Source: an uncultured Desulfobacterales bacterium (lineage in GTDB: Bacteria; Desulfobacterota; Desulfobacteria; Desulfobacterales; UBA11574). Taken from it: a DNA stretch of 46,175 nt. The stretch covers positions 1 through 46,175 of the forward strand of contig CALLDL010000016.1 of NCBI GenBank assembly GCA_937998305.1, in the 5' to 3' direction. The notes under the pieces were generated by a model. The model was not told where the DNA came from. It did not search any database and saw only the letters and a list, made by a program, of their open reading frames with translations. Below, one piece after another: positions 25,102 to 34,452 of the stretch. Each line of letters starts with the position of its first letter. Within the stretch, counting starts at the first letter, position 1. Position numbers and translations under genes: made by a program.

Positions 25102-25191
25102 TACAATAACTATCGACGATTGTAAAGATGCTTTATTACATGAATCATTCATGATGCCTAACATGTGCAAAGATAAATAAAGTTTTGAAAA
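25102..25191. repeat. Direct repeat, right copy, in a 790-base gene-free region
   Basis: It contains ACAATAACTATCGACGA, TTGTAAAGATGCTTTATTA and AAAGATAAATAAAGTTTTGA, matching 24362-24442. A small ATGAATCATTCAT palindrome is inserted. The surrounding region 24997-25788 is strongly AT-rich. I found no reading frame, RNA gene or clear promoter in it. It separates the transporter operon from the upstream end of the unknown gene. Confidence 0.7.
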
Positions 25192-25788
25192 GTCCGATTT
25201 CAACAGCATATTCTCAATAGATCACAACAAATGCTGACTCTCAAATACGGAATAGATATTTGAAAAGCGATTTTAATTTGATATTTACAGTTCAAAATTG
25301 ATATCTATCAGCTTTAATTAACTTCATGTATTGGTAAGGAATGTAAGAAATTAAGAGGTAATAATTTTTGAGATACGTGATTATCATATCACAATTCCTA
25401 TTGAAAATAGATACTTGCAAGGTATCTGGATCGAAAGGTTACGATACGAAACATATTGAATGACTGTATTTTCATGAAAAGCTTCTGCCATTTTCCGACT
25501 TTGTCAATACCTTCATTAGTCTATCACAAATGAAAATAATTGCAGTTCCGACCCCTCCATGTTATTCAAACCTAATAGAAAATCATATCAACAAGTGATC
25601 ATATTCAATGAGCAAGTCTATATTTTTTATATGCGAACAATCTTTTAGATCCAAAAAATGACGGTCAGTGCCTGTTCTTTCTAACGATCCCTAATACACT
25701 CAAACAATACACGCTTTAGAAAAAAATTGTCCATTCCGCTGAAACATAAAGCTTTAGAGCAAAAACTCCCCGCCCCTGAATTTTCTAT

Positions 25789-27381
25789 CTAAAGAATTTC
25801 TTTTGCGTGTAAAAATTCCGTCACCACCTTTGCTGTTTGGCGTTTTTTGGCATCTACCTCAAAATTAAGCTGTTGCATGGTGGCATCATCGATTATTCCG
25901 CCGAGAAGCTCCAGAACATCACCAATTTCAGGGTATTTTTTCAGGATGTCTTCTCTTATCACAGGGGCAGCATGATAAGGAGGGAAAAATTGCCGGTCGT
26001 CTTTGAGCGGTTTCAGGTGGTATGATGCAATACGGCCGTCCGTAGCAAAGGCACAGATCACATCCACCTCTCCTTTGGCTATAGCCTCGTACATGAGGGA
26101 AGGATCGAAATCGCGGACTTCTCCAAATTGCAGATTGTAGGTTTGACGGAGTCCGGGGTAACCATCAGGTCGTTCAGCGAATTCTGCGGTAAAACCAGCC
26201 CGCAGCCCCTGAGCCAACGCCTGAAGATCAGATATCGTATTCCATTTATATTTCTCGGCATCGGCTGCCCGGACCGTAATCGCATAGGTGTTGTTAAATC
26301 CGAAAGGTTTCAGCCACTGTAAATTAAAGCGCTCATGGTACACTTTGGTGACGTGGTCCAGAGCTTTCTCAGGATCAGCGATCACCGGGTGTTTTAAAAT
26401 CGCCGTCAACCCCGTTCCGGTGTACTCGGCATAAAGGTCGATTTCTCCGTTGACCAGGGCGCCGTGACAGATCATGGTACCTCCGAGATTAAAGCGGCGC
26501 TGCACTTTGAAATCCGTTTTGGCTTCGATCAGTTGGGCCATCATCTCACCGAGAATAAGTTGTTCCGTAAAATTCTTGGTTGCAAGCCTGATAATTCTGC
26601 GGCTTGTTTCAAATCGTGTTTCCGACTTGAAAATCCATCCGGGTTTTGTGAAGTAGGCAACGCTACCGATCAGAATTAAAGTAACGGGCAGCATAAAAGC
26701 CAGCGGCCGCATGAACGACTGAGCCGATCCCTTTTTATCCCTTTTTCTTTCCGGTCGAAGCCCCCATTCAAAAGCACCGATGGAAAAATCCACCACAAGG
26801 GCGAGCAGTGCCGCAGGAACGGCACCGAGAAGAATGAGCTTTGTATTTGCCAAGGCCAGACCACGATTAATGAACTGGCCCAATCCGCCGGCTCCGATAA
26901 AGGCTGAAAGCGTGGCGATGCCTACCCCGACCACTGCTGCGGTGCGTATGCCGGCGACGATCACCGGTGCAGCCAAAGGTATTCTCACCATCATAAGCTG
27001 CTGGTATTCTTTCATACCAATCCCTTCGGCAGCTTCCATCACCTCGGCGGAGACTTCCTCAAGCCCCGTGAGAGTGTTTCTGGCAATCGGAAGCAGGGCA
27101 TAGAGGGTAAGGGCAATAAGTGCAGGCAGGACGCCGATCTTGTTGAGCAGCGCCAGCAAAAAGACCAGCATGGCCAGGCTTGGTATGGTCTGAAGAATAC
27201 CAATGACTCCCATTACCGGCCCGCGCAGCCAGGTGGTGCGGGACAGGAGAATACCTACAGGGATCCCGATGGACATGGCGGCCAGTGTAGAGCAGCCTGT
27301 CAGCATGAGGTGCTCACCGGTTCGGAGCCAGAGTTCCGGTAAACGTTCGACGATATACCCAAACAAAGCATCCAAGCGCAT
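25789..27381 (-). CDS. Osmolyte/quaternary-amine ABC importer, fused permease and substrate-binding protein
   Basis: A 530-residue fusion. Residues about 1-215 form a ProW/OpuCB-type permease with five to six hydrophobic segments and the ABC-interacting EAA loop (MEAAEGIGMKEYQQLMMVRIPLAAPVIVAGI). A further membrane segment (about 226-247) leads to an extracytoplasmic OpuCC/YehZ-type binding domain (about 265-530) with LATKNFTEQLILGEMMAQL, YAEYTGTGLTAIL and FATDGRIASYHL. Such fusions import glycine betaine, choline, carnitine or related compounds. The ATPase gene is immediately upstream. Given the methyltransferase island next door, the import may serve catabolism as well as osmoprotection (inference). 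Confidence 0.9.
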   Translation of the reverse strand: MRLDALFGYIVERLPELWLRTGEHLMLTGCSTLAAMSIGIPVGILLSRTTWLRGPVMGVIGILQTIPSLAMLVFLLALLNKIGVLPALIALTLYALLPIARNTLTGLEEVSAEVMEAAEGIGMKEYQQLMMVRIPLAAPVIVAGIRTAAVVGVGIATLSAFIGAGGLGQFINRGLALANTKLILLGAVPAALLALVVDFSIGAFEWGLRPERKRDKKGSAQSFMRPLAFMLPVTLILIGSVAYFTKPGWIFKSETRFETSRRIIRLATKNFTEQLILGEMMAQLIEAKTDFKVQRRFNLGGTMICHGALVNGEIDLYAEYTGTGLTAILKHPVIADPEKALDHVTKVYHERFNLQWLKPFGFNNTYAITVRAADAEKYKWNTISDLQALAQGLRAGFTAEFAERPDGYPGLRQTYNLQFGEVRDFDPSLMYEAIAKGEVDVICAFATDGRIASYHLKPLKDDRQFFPPYHAAPVIREDILKKYPEIGDVLELLGGIIDDATMQQLNFEVDAKKRQTAKVVTEFLHAKEIL

Positions 27382-27382
27382 A

Positions 27383-28138
27383 TTAGGTGTCCCTTATGGT
27401 AAAAGTTTCCGGCTCTCTTGTTGTAAATAAATCCCGTACGAATTGGGTTGCCGGTGCTTCCAATATATCCTTTTTGGTCCCGATCTGTTCCAGATGGCCT
27501 TCATGCAGAATGGCAATGCGGTCGCCGAGCAGAAGCGCTTCATGAAGGTCATGTGTAACAAAGACAATCGTTTTTTTGAGTTGTTTTTTCAAAGTCAGTA
27601 ATTCTTGCTGGAGGGCCTCACGGGTGAGGGCGTCAAGAGCACCGAACGGCTCGTCCATAAGTAAATAGTCGGGATCTGCTGCAAGGGCTCGGGCCACGCC
27701 AATCCTTTGCTGCTGACCGCCGGAGAGTTCATCGGGAAATCTTTGGGCAAAACTCTTGGCCGGGAGTCCGACCAGGTTCAGCAGTTCCTGCATTCGTTCT
27801 CGCTTAGAACGGCTAGACCATCCGAGAAGTCGCGGAACAATTTCAACATTCTGTTCAACGGTCATATGGGGAAACAGCCCGATCCCCTGGAACACATATC
27901 CGATTTGACGCCGCAGCTCCACTGGATTCCGGCCCATGACGTCTTTACCATCCACTTCAACGGTCCCTTGGGTAGGTTCAATCAGACGGTTGATCATCTT
28001 CAACGTCGTTGTTTTGCCACACCCCGATGAACCCAGAAGGACCAGCGTCTCGCCTTTACGGACCTGGAAAGAAAGATCCTTGACGGCATAGGTTTGTCCG
28101 CCGTCAAATGATTTGGAAACATGCGTTAGTTTGATCAT
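27383..28138 (-). CDS. Osmolyte ABC importer ATPase (OpuCA/ProV type, without CBS domains)
   Basis: A 251-residue ABC ATPase with Walker A LGSSGCGKTTTLK, Q-loop YVFQGIGLFPHMTV, signature LSGGQQQR, Walker B YLLMDEPFGALD and the switch His in VFVTHD. It lacks the C-terminal tandem CBS domains that sense ionic strength in OpuA/OpuC, which suggests that transport is not gated by osmotic strength. One base separates it from the permease gene. It is transcribed divergently from the MarR gene, with a conserved operator-like element in between. Confidence 0.92.
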   Translation of the reverse strand: MIKLTHVSKSFDGGQTYAVKDLSFQVRKGETLVLLGSSGCGKTTTLKMINRLIEPTQGTVEVDGKDVMGRNPVELRRQIGYVFQGIGLFPHMTVEQNVEIVPRLLGWSSRSKRERMQELLNLVGLPAKSFAQRFPDELSGGQQQRIGVARALAADPDYLLMDEPFGALDALTREALQQELLTLKKQLKKTIVFVTHDLHEALLLGDRIAILHEGHLEQIGTKKDILEAPATQFVRDLFTTREPETFTIRDT

Positions 28139-28236
28139 GATTTCTTTGATGGTTTACTTGAAAGGCCGCCAGGATATAAATATTAAAAAAACTTGAAGAA
28201 AAAAATTGTATTGCTTTATTGATTTTTCTACAGTAA

Positions 28237-28256
28237 TAAATTGTTTGAACTAAAAC
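28237..28256. promoter_or_regulatory. Operator-like element, site 1 (importer/MarR intergenic)
   Basis: Read on the minus strand: GTTTTAGTTCAAACAATTTA. It matches site 2 (28874-28893, upstream of the methyltransferase island) at 18 of 20 positions, and its core TTCAAACAAT is identical to site 3 (37460-37469). It lies in the 141-base region between the divergent ATPase and marR genes, where an autoregulated MarR protein would bind. Confidence 0.6.
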
Positions 28257-28279
28257 CTTTTTAATAGGAATAAAATAAA

Positions 28280-28771
28280 ATGTCAACTGACAGCAACGAC
28301 AATCTAAATACTATAAACAAAATTTTCCCGCCTGACCACACCAAGCAGATTATTTTTTCGATCCGCAGGCTCATTCAGGCGAGTGAGCTCTATACCAAGG
28401 AATTAAACAAAAAATATCAGGTAAGCACAGCACAGCTCAACTGCATTTTAACGCTTTTTGAGTATGGTCCTTTACCTCCATCCCAAATAGCCAAGCATAT
28501 GATGGTTAAGTCCAGCACGGTCACCGGAGTTGTCGACCGTTTGGAAAAGAAAGGAATTGCGGAACGGATGCGAAACTCTCCGGATCGCCGTGTGATTACT
28601 ATCCAGCTTACCGAAACCGGAAAAAAGTTGGCCGAAAATGCCCCGCCGCCCATTCAGCAGAAGATCATTGATGGTTTGAAACAGACTGACAATAACAAAG
28701 TGGAACAGATCATGAGGTCCCTAAACATGCTTACCAGCATGCTTGACGTCCAGGATTTGGAGGTCAAGTAG
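28280..28771 (+). CDS. MarR-family transcriptional regulator
   Basis: A 163-residue winged-helix protein. The HTH region is LTLFEYGPLPPSQIAKHMMVKSSTVTGVVDRLEKKGIAERM, followed by the wing SPDRRVITIQLTETGKKL with the conserved DxRxxxI pattern. MarR dimers usually bind short dyads and are released by a ligand. It is divergent from the osmolyte importer and stands upstream of the corrinoid methyltransferase island. It is comparable in setting to the EctR/CosR regulators of osmolyte genes, so control of quaternary-amine uptake and use is the most likely role (inference). Confidence 0.9.
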   Translation: MSTDSNDNLNTINKIFPPDHTKQIIFSIRRLIQASELYTKELNKKYQVSTAQLNCILTLFEYGPLPPSQIAKHMMVKSSTVTGVVDRLEKKGIAERMRNSPDRRVITIQLTETGKKLAENAPPPIQQKIIDGLKQTDNNKVEQIMRSLNMLTSMLDVQDLEVK

Positions 28772-28873
28772 CACTACGGATTGTATCTTTTTCTCGATCG
28801 CTAAAGCCTTCCGAAAACAGCCCCGTCTGGAATTTTAAAAAAACCTTTACAAAAGAAATTTATTTGTGTAATA

Positions 28874-28893
28874 GTTATAGTTCAAATAATTTA
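28874..28893. promoter_or_regulatory. Operator-like element, site 2 (upstream of the methyltransferase island)
   Basis: The plus-strand sequence GTTATAGTTCAAATAATTTA is almost the same as site 1. It lies in the 356-base gap between marR and the first island gene. No convincing -35/-10 pair was found; TATATAAAA at 28909-28917 is a possible -10 region. The rest of the gap shows no further feature. Confidence 0.6.
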
Positions 28894-29127
28894 GACTAAA
28901 CATATCTCTATATAAAACTTTGAGACCTTTAGAAAATGTTCAATTTTGTTCAAGTCAAAGACCTCGGGCTTTGAGCGGGGAATGCCTTAGATTTTGACCG
29001 AAGGAATACATTGAGTATTTCGAGGGTTACAATTTGAGTCTGACGCAAAACTTGATCAAAAGGGATGTTTTCCAAAGGTCTTATTTTTTTGAAGAAATAA
29101 TCCTTGTTAATGCGAGGCGCTTTTAAG

Positions 29128-29808
29128 ATGGAAGTCATACCGACCATAGATAAAAATGAATTGGCCAAGCTTTTTGGGAGTGACGAGTTTGGCAATGTTT
29201 CCCGTTCGACCTGCACGAAAATAGAAAAGTTGGAAGCGGTATTTAACGAACTCATCGATCCTTCTTTGCATCACCAGAATATGGAGGTCGATTCAGTCAA
29301 AAAGGGAACCGTTCATCTCGAGGAAGGGCCGGAACTTAAAAGCCCAAAACTTTCAAAAACGTTAAAGGGTTGTGAGTCAATCGTGTGTTATATTGCCACC
29401 TTAGGTGTTGACATTGAAGACGAGATCAACCGGCTCATGAATGAAAAACACTTGGCAGAAGCATATATCCTGGACGCTATGGCGTCCGTAGCTGTTGATA
29501 ATATGGTGGCAACGTTTCATCAGCGCATGAAAAACAAATATGAAGACCAAAGCAAACAGGTGTCCTTATGCTTCAGCCCAGGTTATTGTGATTGGCCCAT
29601 CACCGACCAGAAAAAGTTGTTTAGCATGTTCGATTCAAATGAGTTGGACGTTGAACTCACAGATTCCTGCTTCATGCAACCCCGCAAGTCTATTTCCGGT
29701 GTTTTCGGAATAACGACGCTCAATTCGAACCCATCCACTCATTCTTATAATCCTTGCTTGGAGTGCAGCCGAAAAAATTGTTCCGAACGAAGAAATTCAA
29801 CCCATTAA
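29128..29808 (+). CDS. MetH activation-domain-like protein
   Basis: About 227 residues resembling the C-terminal reactivation domain of B12-dependent methionine synthase, as a stand-alone protein. Visible are CYIATLGVDIEDEINRL, ILDAMASVAVDNM and the SAM-binding-type motif SPGYCDWPITDQKKLF ... LTDSCFMQPRKSISGVFG. The C-terminus carries a CLECSRKNC cluster that could bind a metal or iron-sulfur centre. Such proteins accompany MttB-type systems and are thought to help reductive methylation or handling of corrinoid proteins. The start is uncertain: ATG 29128 gives the family-like N-terminus MEVIPTIDKNEL, while ATG 29110 is also in frame. It is the first gene of the island. Confidence 0.8.
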   Translation: MEVIPTIDKNELAKLFGSDEFGNVSRSTCTKIEKLEAVFNELIDPSLHHQNMEVDSVKKGTVHLEEGPELKSPKLSKTLKGCESIVCYIATLGVDIEDEINRLMNEKHLAEAYILDAMASVAVDNMVATFHQRMKNKYEDQSKQVSLCFSPGYCDWPITDQKKLFSMFDSNELDVELTDSCFMQPRKSISGVFGITTLNSNPSTHSYNPCLECSRKNCSERRNSTH

Positions 29809-29844
29809 CCTTGTGCCAGGTTTAATCTAATAATGGAGGTTTAG

Positions 29845-31305
29845 ATGATAACGAGGAAAGGCTTGCCGGGAGGGCAGTACAAGCCTCTGGCCGATGAAGA
29901 TATTATAAAAATACATGAAACCAGTCTGCGGATCTTTTCCGAAGTCGGCATACAGGTGAATTTTCCGGAAGCCTTAGAACTGTTTAAACAAGCCGGTGCT
30001 AATGTCGACGATTCCACCAAAGTGGCCAAGTTCGATCCGGATCTGGTCACAAAACTGATCGAATCAGCCCCTTCGGTTGTCCGCCTTTATGGAAGGGCTG
30101 ATAATGGTGAGTTCGACTGTGAAATCGGCGGAAGCAATGTTTATATGGGAACCGGCGGAACCGCCCTGAATGTCCAGGATCCGGGCAGCACCGATGCGCG
30201 ACGATCAAAACTCGAAGACATTGTCAATATGGCCCGCCTGGTGGATGCCTTAGACAATATTCACTTTTACATGCTCAACGTATTTCCCAATGAGCTACCG
30301 ATTGAGAATGTAGATGTCAACCGCTTCGGCGCGGCTCTCAACAATACCCGCAAGCATATAATGGGCGGGGTTTATACGATGGAAGGGGTGAGAAATGTAA
30401 TCAGAATGGCGGAAGTTATCGCCGGTTCTTCGGAAAAACTGAGACAGCGCCCATTTATTTCCATGGTAGCATGTAACATCAGTCCTTTTAAACTTGATCA
30501 AAGCTATGGCCAGCTTGCCATGGAGGTTGCAAAGCACGGTATACCTGTGGTCGTACCTGCAGAGCCGCTTTGCGGTGCTACCGCTCCCATTACCCTGGCC
30601 GGCAATCTGGTCGTGCTGAACGTGGACACGCTCATCGGTGTTATGCTCACCCAATTGGTTAACCCGGGCACTCCGGTATTATACGGAAGTGTCGCTTCGA
30701 TTACCGATATGCGTGACATGAAGTACCTTTCAGGTGCCGTGGAAATGGGACTGCTGAATGCCGCTGCAGCCCAGCTGGCCCGCTTTTACAACCTTCCCTT
30801 ATATTCCACAGCCGGCATGTCTGATGCCAAAACCAATGATACCCAGGCCGGTTATGAATCGGCTCTGACTGGTTTGTTGGTCGCACTGGCCGGCGGCAAC
30901 TTTATTCATGACGCCGCCGGTTTTATCGAGTTTTGCATGACCGCCTCATACGACAAGCTGGTAATAGACAATGAAATCATAGGGATGATTATGCGAGCGG
31001 TGGAAGGAATCCAGGTAAACGAGGAAACCCTGGCTTTCGATGTTTTGAAGAAAGCGGGACCGGGCGGCCATTTTGTTTCCAACCGCCATACGCGCAAATT
31101 TATGCGCACCGAACTGTATCAGCCTCAGCTTAGTGACAGGAATAACCGCCAAGACTGGGAAAGAGAGGGGGCCAAATCAGCACAGGCTCGAGCGACAGAA
31201 ATCGTCGGAGAAATCCTGGCAAAGCCTGAAATACCTGTTCTTTCTTCTGAAATACGCACCGAGATCCGCAAAGAGATCCCCGGTCTGCAAGATGGTATCA
31301 TATGA
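29845..31305 (+). CDS. MttB-superfamily corrinoid methyltransferase 1 (non-pyrrolysine)
   Basis: A 486-residue protein of the trimethylamine methyltransferase (MttB) superfamily, a TIM-barrel enzyme that moves a methyl group from a quaternary amine to cob(I)alamin on a partner protein. Typical segments are NVYMGTGGTALNVQDPGS, NNTRKHIMGGVYTMEGV, SPFKLDQSYGQLAMEVAKHGIPVVVPAEPLCGATAPITLAG and YSTAGMSDAKTNDTQAGYES. There is no in-frame stop, so it is in the class that includes the glycine-betaine, proline-betaine and carnitine enzymes. The substrate cannot be read from sequence alone. GGAGG precedes the ATG. Confidence 0.9.
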   Translation: MITRKGLPGGQYKPLADEDIIKIHETSLRIFSEVGIQVNFPEALELFKQAGANVDDSTKVAKFDPDLVTKLIESAPSVVRLYGRADNGEFDCEIGGSNVYMGTGGTALNVQDPGSTDARRSKLEDIVNMARLVDALDNIHFYMLNVFPNELPIENVDVNRFGAALNNTRKHIMGGVYTMEGVRNVIRMAEVIAGSSEKLRQRPFISMVACNISPFKLDQSYGQLAMEVAKHGIPVVVPAEPLCGATAPITLAGNLVVLNVDTLIGVMLTQLVNPGTPVLYGSVASITDMRDMKYLSGAVEMGLLNAAAAQLARFYNLPLYSTAGMSDAKTNDTQAGYESALTGLLVALAGGNFIHDAAGFIEFCMTASYDKLVIDNEIIGMIMRAVEGIQVNEETLAFDVLKKAGPGGHFVSNRHTRKFMRTELYQPQLSDRNNRQDWEREGAKSAQARATEIVGEILAKPEIPVLSSEIRTEIRKEIPGLQDGII

Positions 31306-31328
31306 AAAGGTGATGGAGGTAAGCGTTT

Positions 31329-32123
31329 ATGATCATCATTGGGGAAAAAATTAACGCCACCCTTGATGCTGTAAAATCAATAATATTAAATCGTGACACC
31401 AAAAGTCTTTTAGATTTAACCCAAAAGCAGGCATCTGCCGGCGCTGATTATATTGATGTGAATATAGGCACCGGCGTGGGATCACAGGAAGATGAAATTC
31501 GATCCATCAAATGGGCGATAGAGAGTATTCAAGGCCAAGTCACAACACCGCTTTGCATTGACAGTGCCGATCCAAAGGTGATTGCTACCGGCCTTGAAAC
31601 TTTAAACGCTAAACCTTCCATGATCAATTCGGCCAAAGCCGAGAAGCACAGCCTAGAGGCGGTGGTACCGCTTGCCGCCGAACATGATTCATTGTTAATT
31701 GCCCTGGCAATGGACGAAGACGGCATTGCAAATACGGTAGACGGCCGGCTGCGATCCTGTGAAAAAATTTGTACCGCCTGCCAAAAGTACGGCGTTCCGA
31801 TTGAAAATCTTTATATAGATCCTTTGGTTATGCCGATCAGTACCGATATAAACTCAGGATTGGTAACCCTTGAGACCATTTTAGCCATTAAGAAAAGTTT
31901 TCCCGGTGCTAAAACGGTGACAGGGCTTTCAAATGTTTCTTACGGTCTACCCCAACGACGCAGGCTCAATATAGCTTTTTTGCACATGTGCATCTTTGCA
32001 GGGCTTGATGCCGCCATTGTCGATCCTTTGGATGAAGAATTGATGGCAGCAATAAAAACCGGAGAAGTCCTGGCCGGTAAGGATCGTTACTGCCGGCGGT
32101 ACATGCGGGCCTTTAGAAAGTAA
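31329..32123 (+). CDS. Pterin-type methyltransferase 1 (methylcorrinoid:tetrahydrofolate)
   Basis: A 264-residue dihydropteroate-synthase-like TIM barrel of the MtgA/MeTr type. Typical elements are IIIGEKINAT at the N-terminus, AGADYIDVNIGTGVGSQEDE (pterin-binding Asp), TPLCIDSADPKVIATGL, PSMINSAK, NLYIDPLVMPIS and VTGLSNVSYGLPQRRRLN. It should transfer the methyl group from a methylated corrinoid protein to tetrahydrofolate, feeding the Wood-Ljungdahl pathway. It lies 23 bases after MttB-1. Its paralogue is at 37507. Confidence 0.9.
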   Translation: MIIIGEKINATLDAVKSIILNRDTKSLLDLTQKQASAGADYIDVNIGTGVGSQEDEIRSIKWAIESIQGQVTTPLCIDSADPKVIATGLETLNAKPSMINSAKAEKHSLEAVVPLAAEHDSLLIALAMDEDGIANTVDGRLRSCEKICTACQKYGVPIENLYIDPLVMPISTDINSGLVTLETILAIKKSFPGAKTVTGLSNVSYGLPQRRRLNIAFLHMCIFAGLDAAIVDPLDEELMAAIKTGEVLAGKDRYCRRYMRAFRK

Positions 32124-32139
32124 ATTTAAGGAGGATATA

Positions 32140-33687
32140 GTGATTGAATTATTCAGACCGGGAATCGTGGTAAAGCCTTACGAGCGATTAAACGCGGAGC
32201 AATTGACCTGGCTCGATCAAGCGTCGTTGTCCATATTGGAAGATCCGGGAATCTGGTGCTACAACGAGCGGGCGGCAACTCTTTTAAAAGAACATGGTGC
32301 GCGTGTATGGGAAGAAGATGGTTCCGGAGCACCGTGCTGGCGGGTAAGCTTTCAATCCGGGCTTATCAAGGAAGCCGTCGCCCAGGCGCCTTCGCGTTTT
32401 GTGCTCGGTGCCCGTATACCGGAAAATCGCCTGCTAATCGACGCTGAAATTCCCAGGGTTTATTTTGGAACAGGGTCGGAAGCCAATATATGGCTCGACG
32501 CCGAGATGGAGGACTTTGTCAGCAAAACAAACAGCGACGTTGAAGTAAAAGTGCCCCGCTACACCGAGCAACGGGGCAGCACGGCTTTGCTGAGCCGGGC
32601 GGCACACCTTTGTGATAAACTCGAGCACCTGGATTTCTTTATTCGACCGCTCAATATCCAGGACCCCGAGATTACCTCCGACAACCATGATGTGAATAAA
32701 TTTTTCGCAAGCCTGAATAACATCACTAAGCATGTTCAGGCCGGCCTGACCAGCTTATCGAGTTTAGGTGATGTGATTAAAATGGCCCAGATCATTGCCG
32801 GGGGCCAAGAGGCCTTAAGAGACAACCCTGTGGTTTCGTTTATCGCCTGTATATTTAAAAGCCCGCTGCAGATTGTAGATGACACGGCCGCAAAAGTCTT
32901 TGCCATTGTAGAAGCCGGCCTGCCGCTGGTCATTTCGTCTTCACCCCAGGGCGGCTCATCCGCCCACATTCAAGAAGCCGGCATGGTCGCCCAGATTAAC
33001 GCAGAAATTCTGGCAGGCATCGCCCTGACCCAAATGATCAGGCCCGGAGCACCGGTTCTTTACGGCAGCGTTCCGGTTCGGGCGCGGTTGGACGATCTGC
33101 ATGATCTCTACGGATGCCCGGAGTTCAATCAGTATAATATCGACTGTGTGCAGCTGGCGCGCTACTATAATATTCCCTGTTATTCCACCGCCGGGGTCGG
33201 CGATGCCAAAGTACCCGGCATGCAGGCGTTGTACGAGAAACTTTTTACCCATCTTTACATGGCCATGAGCGGGGCACAGTACATACATTACGCTTTCGGC
33301 CTGCTGGATCGCACCAATACCTTTTGTCCGGTTCAGGCGGTCCTCGACAATGAACAGATCGGTCACATCAAGCATTGTTTGCAGGCGCCTAAAGTCGATC
33401 GCGAAGAGATCGAGGATACGCTTAAAACAGTAAAGAAAGTGATGGCTTCGAGCCACCGGCTTTTTGCACGTTTTGCCCGCAAGGCCATGCACCGCGGTGA
33501 CATCTCCGCGCCCTATCGTTTTGAAACCAAAAAACTGGAAGACCGTGTCATCGAGAATGCTTTGATATACATGCAGCAGCTCGAAGCCCAGCCGGCCGAT
33601 CATTTGAATCCGGAAATCCAGGAGAAAATTTTAAAAGAAATACCGGGAATCCTGCCGAGCCTGGCGCAGCCATCAACTGCCGGGTGA
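32140..33687 (+). CDS. MttB-superfamily corrinoid methyltransferase 2 (non-pyrrolysine)
   Basis: A 515-residue MttB-type protein, longer and more divergent than the other three. It keeps the family landmarks VYFGTGSEANIWLD, NNITKHVQAGLTSLSSL, IVEAGLPLVISSSPQGGSS, GAPVLYGSVPVRA and YSTAGVGDAKVPGMQALYE. The start codon is GTG with AAGGAGG at 7 bases. A region around residues 140-150 (EVKVPRYTEQRGST) differs from the paralogues and may reflect a different substrate. There is no in-frame stop. Confidence 0.88.
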   Translation: MIELFRPGIVVKPYERLNAEQLTWLDQASLSILEDPGIWCYNERAATLLKEHGARVWEEDGSGAPCWRVSFQSGLIKEAVAQAPSRFVLGARIPENRLLIDAEIPRVYFGTGSEANIWLDAEMEDFVSKTNSDVEVKVPRYTEQRGSTALLSRAAHLCDKLEHLDFFIRPLNIQDPEITSDNHDVNKFFASLNNITKHVQAGLTSLSSLGDVIKMAQIIAGGQEALRDNPVVSFIACIFKSPLQIVDDTAAKVFAIVEAGLPLVISSSPQGGSSAHIQEAGMVAQINAEILAGIALTQMIRPGAPVLYGSVPVRARLDDLHDLYGCPEFNQYNIDCVQLARYYNIPCYSTAGVGDAKVPGMQALYEKLFTHLYMAMSGAQYIHYAFGLLDRTNTFCPVQAVLDNEQIGHIKHCLQAPKVDREEIEDTLKTVKKVMASSHRLFARFARKAMHRGDISAPYRFETKKLEDRVIENALIYMQQLEAQPADHLNPEIQEKILKEIPGILPSLAQPSTAG

Positions 33688-33744
33688 TGATAACGGGAAA
33701 GACCAGCAAAACATCTATAAGATTTTGAGAATAAAGGAGAACAG

Positions 33745-34428
33745 ATGACAGCACATGAGCTTTTGGAAAAAATTGCCTTCAACGTCATCCAGGGAAGGGT
33801 GGAGGCTGAAGATGAAGGTTTCGATGAAGGACTGGAAGGCCAGCCGGGGGTTACCGAACTGGTCAACGATGCCCTAGCCCAGGGCCTTGAACCCAAGGAG
33901 ATCGTTCTCAAAGGATTGACCACGTCGATGGAAGCGGTGGGGGAAAAGTTCGAACGCAATGAATATCTCATACCGGATATGCTGGCATCGGCCGAGTGTG
34001 TCGGCGTGGCCATGGACATACTGAGCCCGCATCTGATGAAAGCCGGAGTCGAAGGCAAGGGGAAGTTTGTTATTGCCACGGTCGCCGGAGATTTGCACGA
34101 CATCGGCAAAAACATTGTGGCCATCATGCTCAAGGGAGCCGGATACCAGGTCATTGATCTGGGCACTGATATCTCTGTGGAACGGATCACGGCGGCGGTC
34201 AAGGAAAACCAGGCACCTTTTCTAGGCCTTTCGGCCTTGTTGACTACCACCATGCGCGTTATGGAAGAGGTTATTCAGCAACTAAAAGAAGAAGGGATTC
34301 GTGACCGCGTCAAGGTACTTATCGGCGGGGCCCCCACATCCATTGAATTTGCGCAGGAGATCGGTGCGGATGCCTATTGCAAAGACGCGTTTCAGGCCAT
34401 TAACCTTCTGAAAACCACGGTCACTTGA
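33745..34428 (+). CDS. Corrinoid protein 1 (MttC/MtgC type)
   Basis: A 227-residue methyl carrier. The N-terminal helical cap (about 1-95) includes ERNEYLIPDMLASAECVGVAMDIL. The B12-binding Rossmann domain has the lower-ligand motif D116-L-H118-D-I-G121, then SALLTTTMRVMEEVI and IGGAPTSIEFAQEIGAD. It would accept methyl groups from MttB-1 and/or MttB-2 and pass them to the pterin enzyme or homocysteine methyltransferase. It has an acidic insertion near residues 18-35 (EAEDEGFDEGLEGQPG) that the second corrinoid protein lacks. Confidence 0.92.
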   Translation: MTAHELLEKIAFNVIQGRVEAEDEGFDEGLEGQPGVTELVNDALAQGLEPKEIVLKGLTTSMEAVGEKFERNEYLIPDMLASAECVGVAMDILSPHLMKAGVEGKGKFVIATVAGDLHDIGKNIVAIMLKGAGYQVIDLGTDISVERITAAVKENQAPFLGLSALLTTTMRVMEEVIQQLKEEGIRDRVKVLIGGAPTSIEFAQEIGADAYCKDAFQAINLLKTTVT

Positions 34429-34452
34429 ACGGTTGTCTGTAAGGAGGCCAGG

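Noticed and set aside
25690-25705. Further operator-like site (CTCAAACAATA)
   Set aside because: Only the core is partly matched, it lies behind the importer genes in very AT-rich DNA, and no gene starts nearby.
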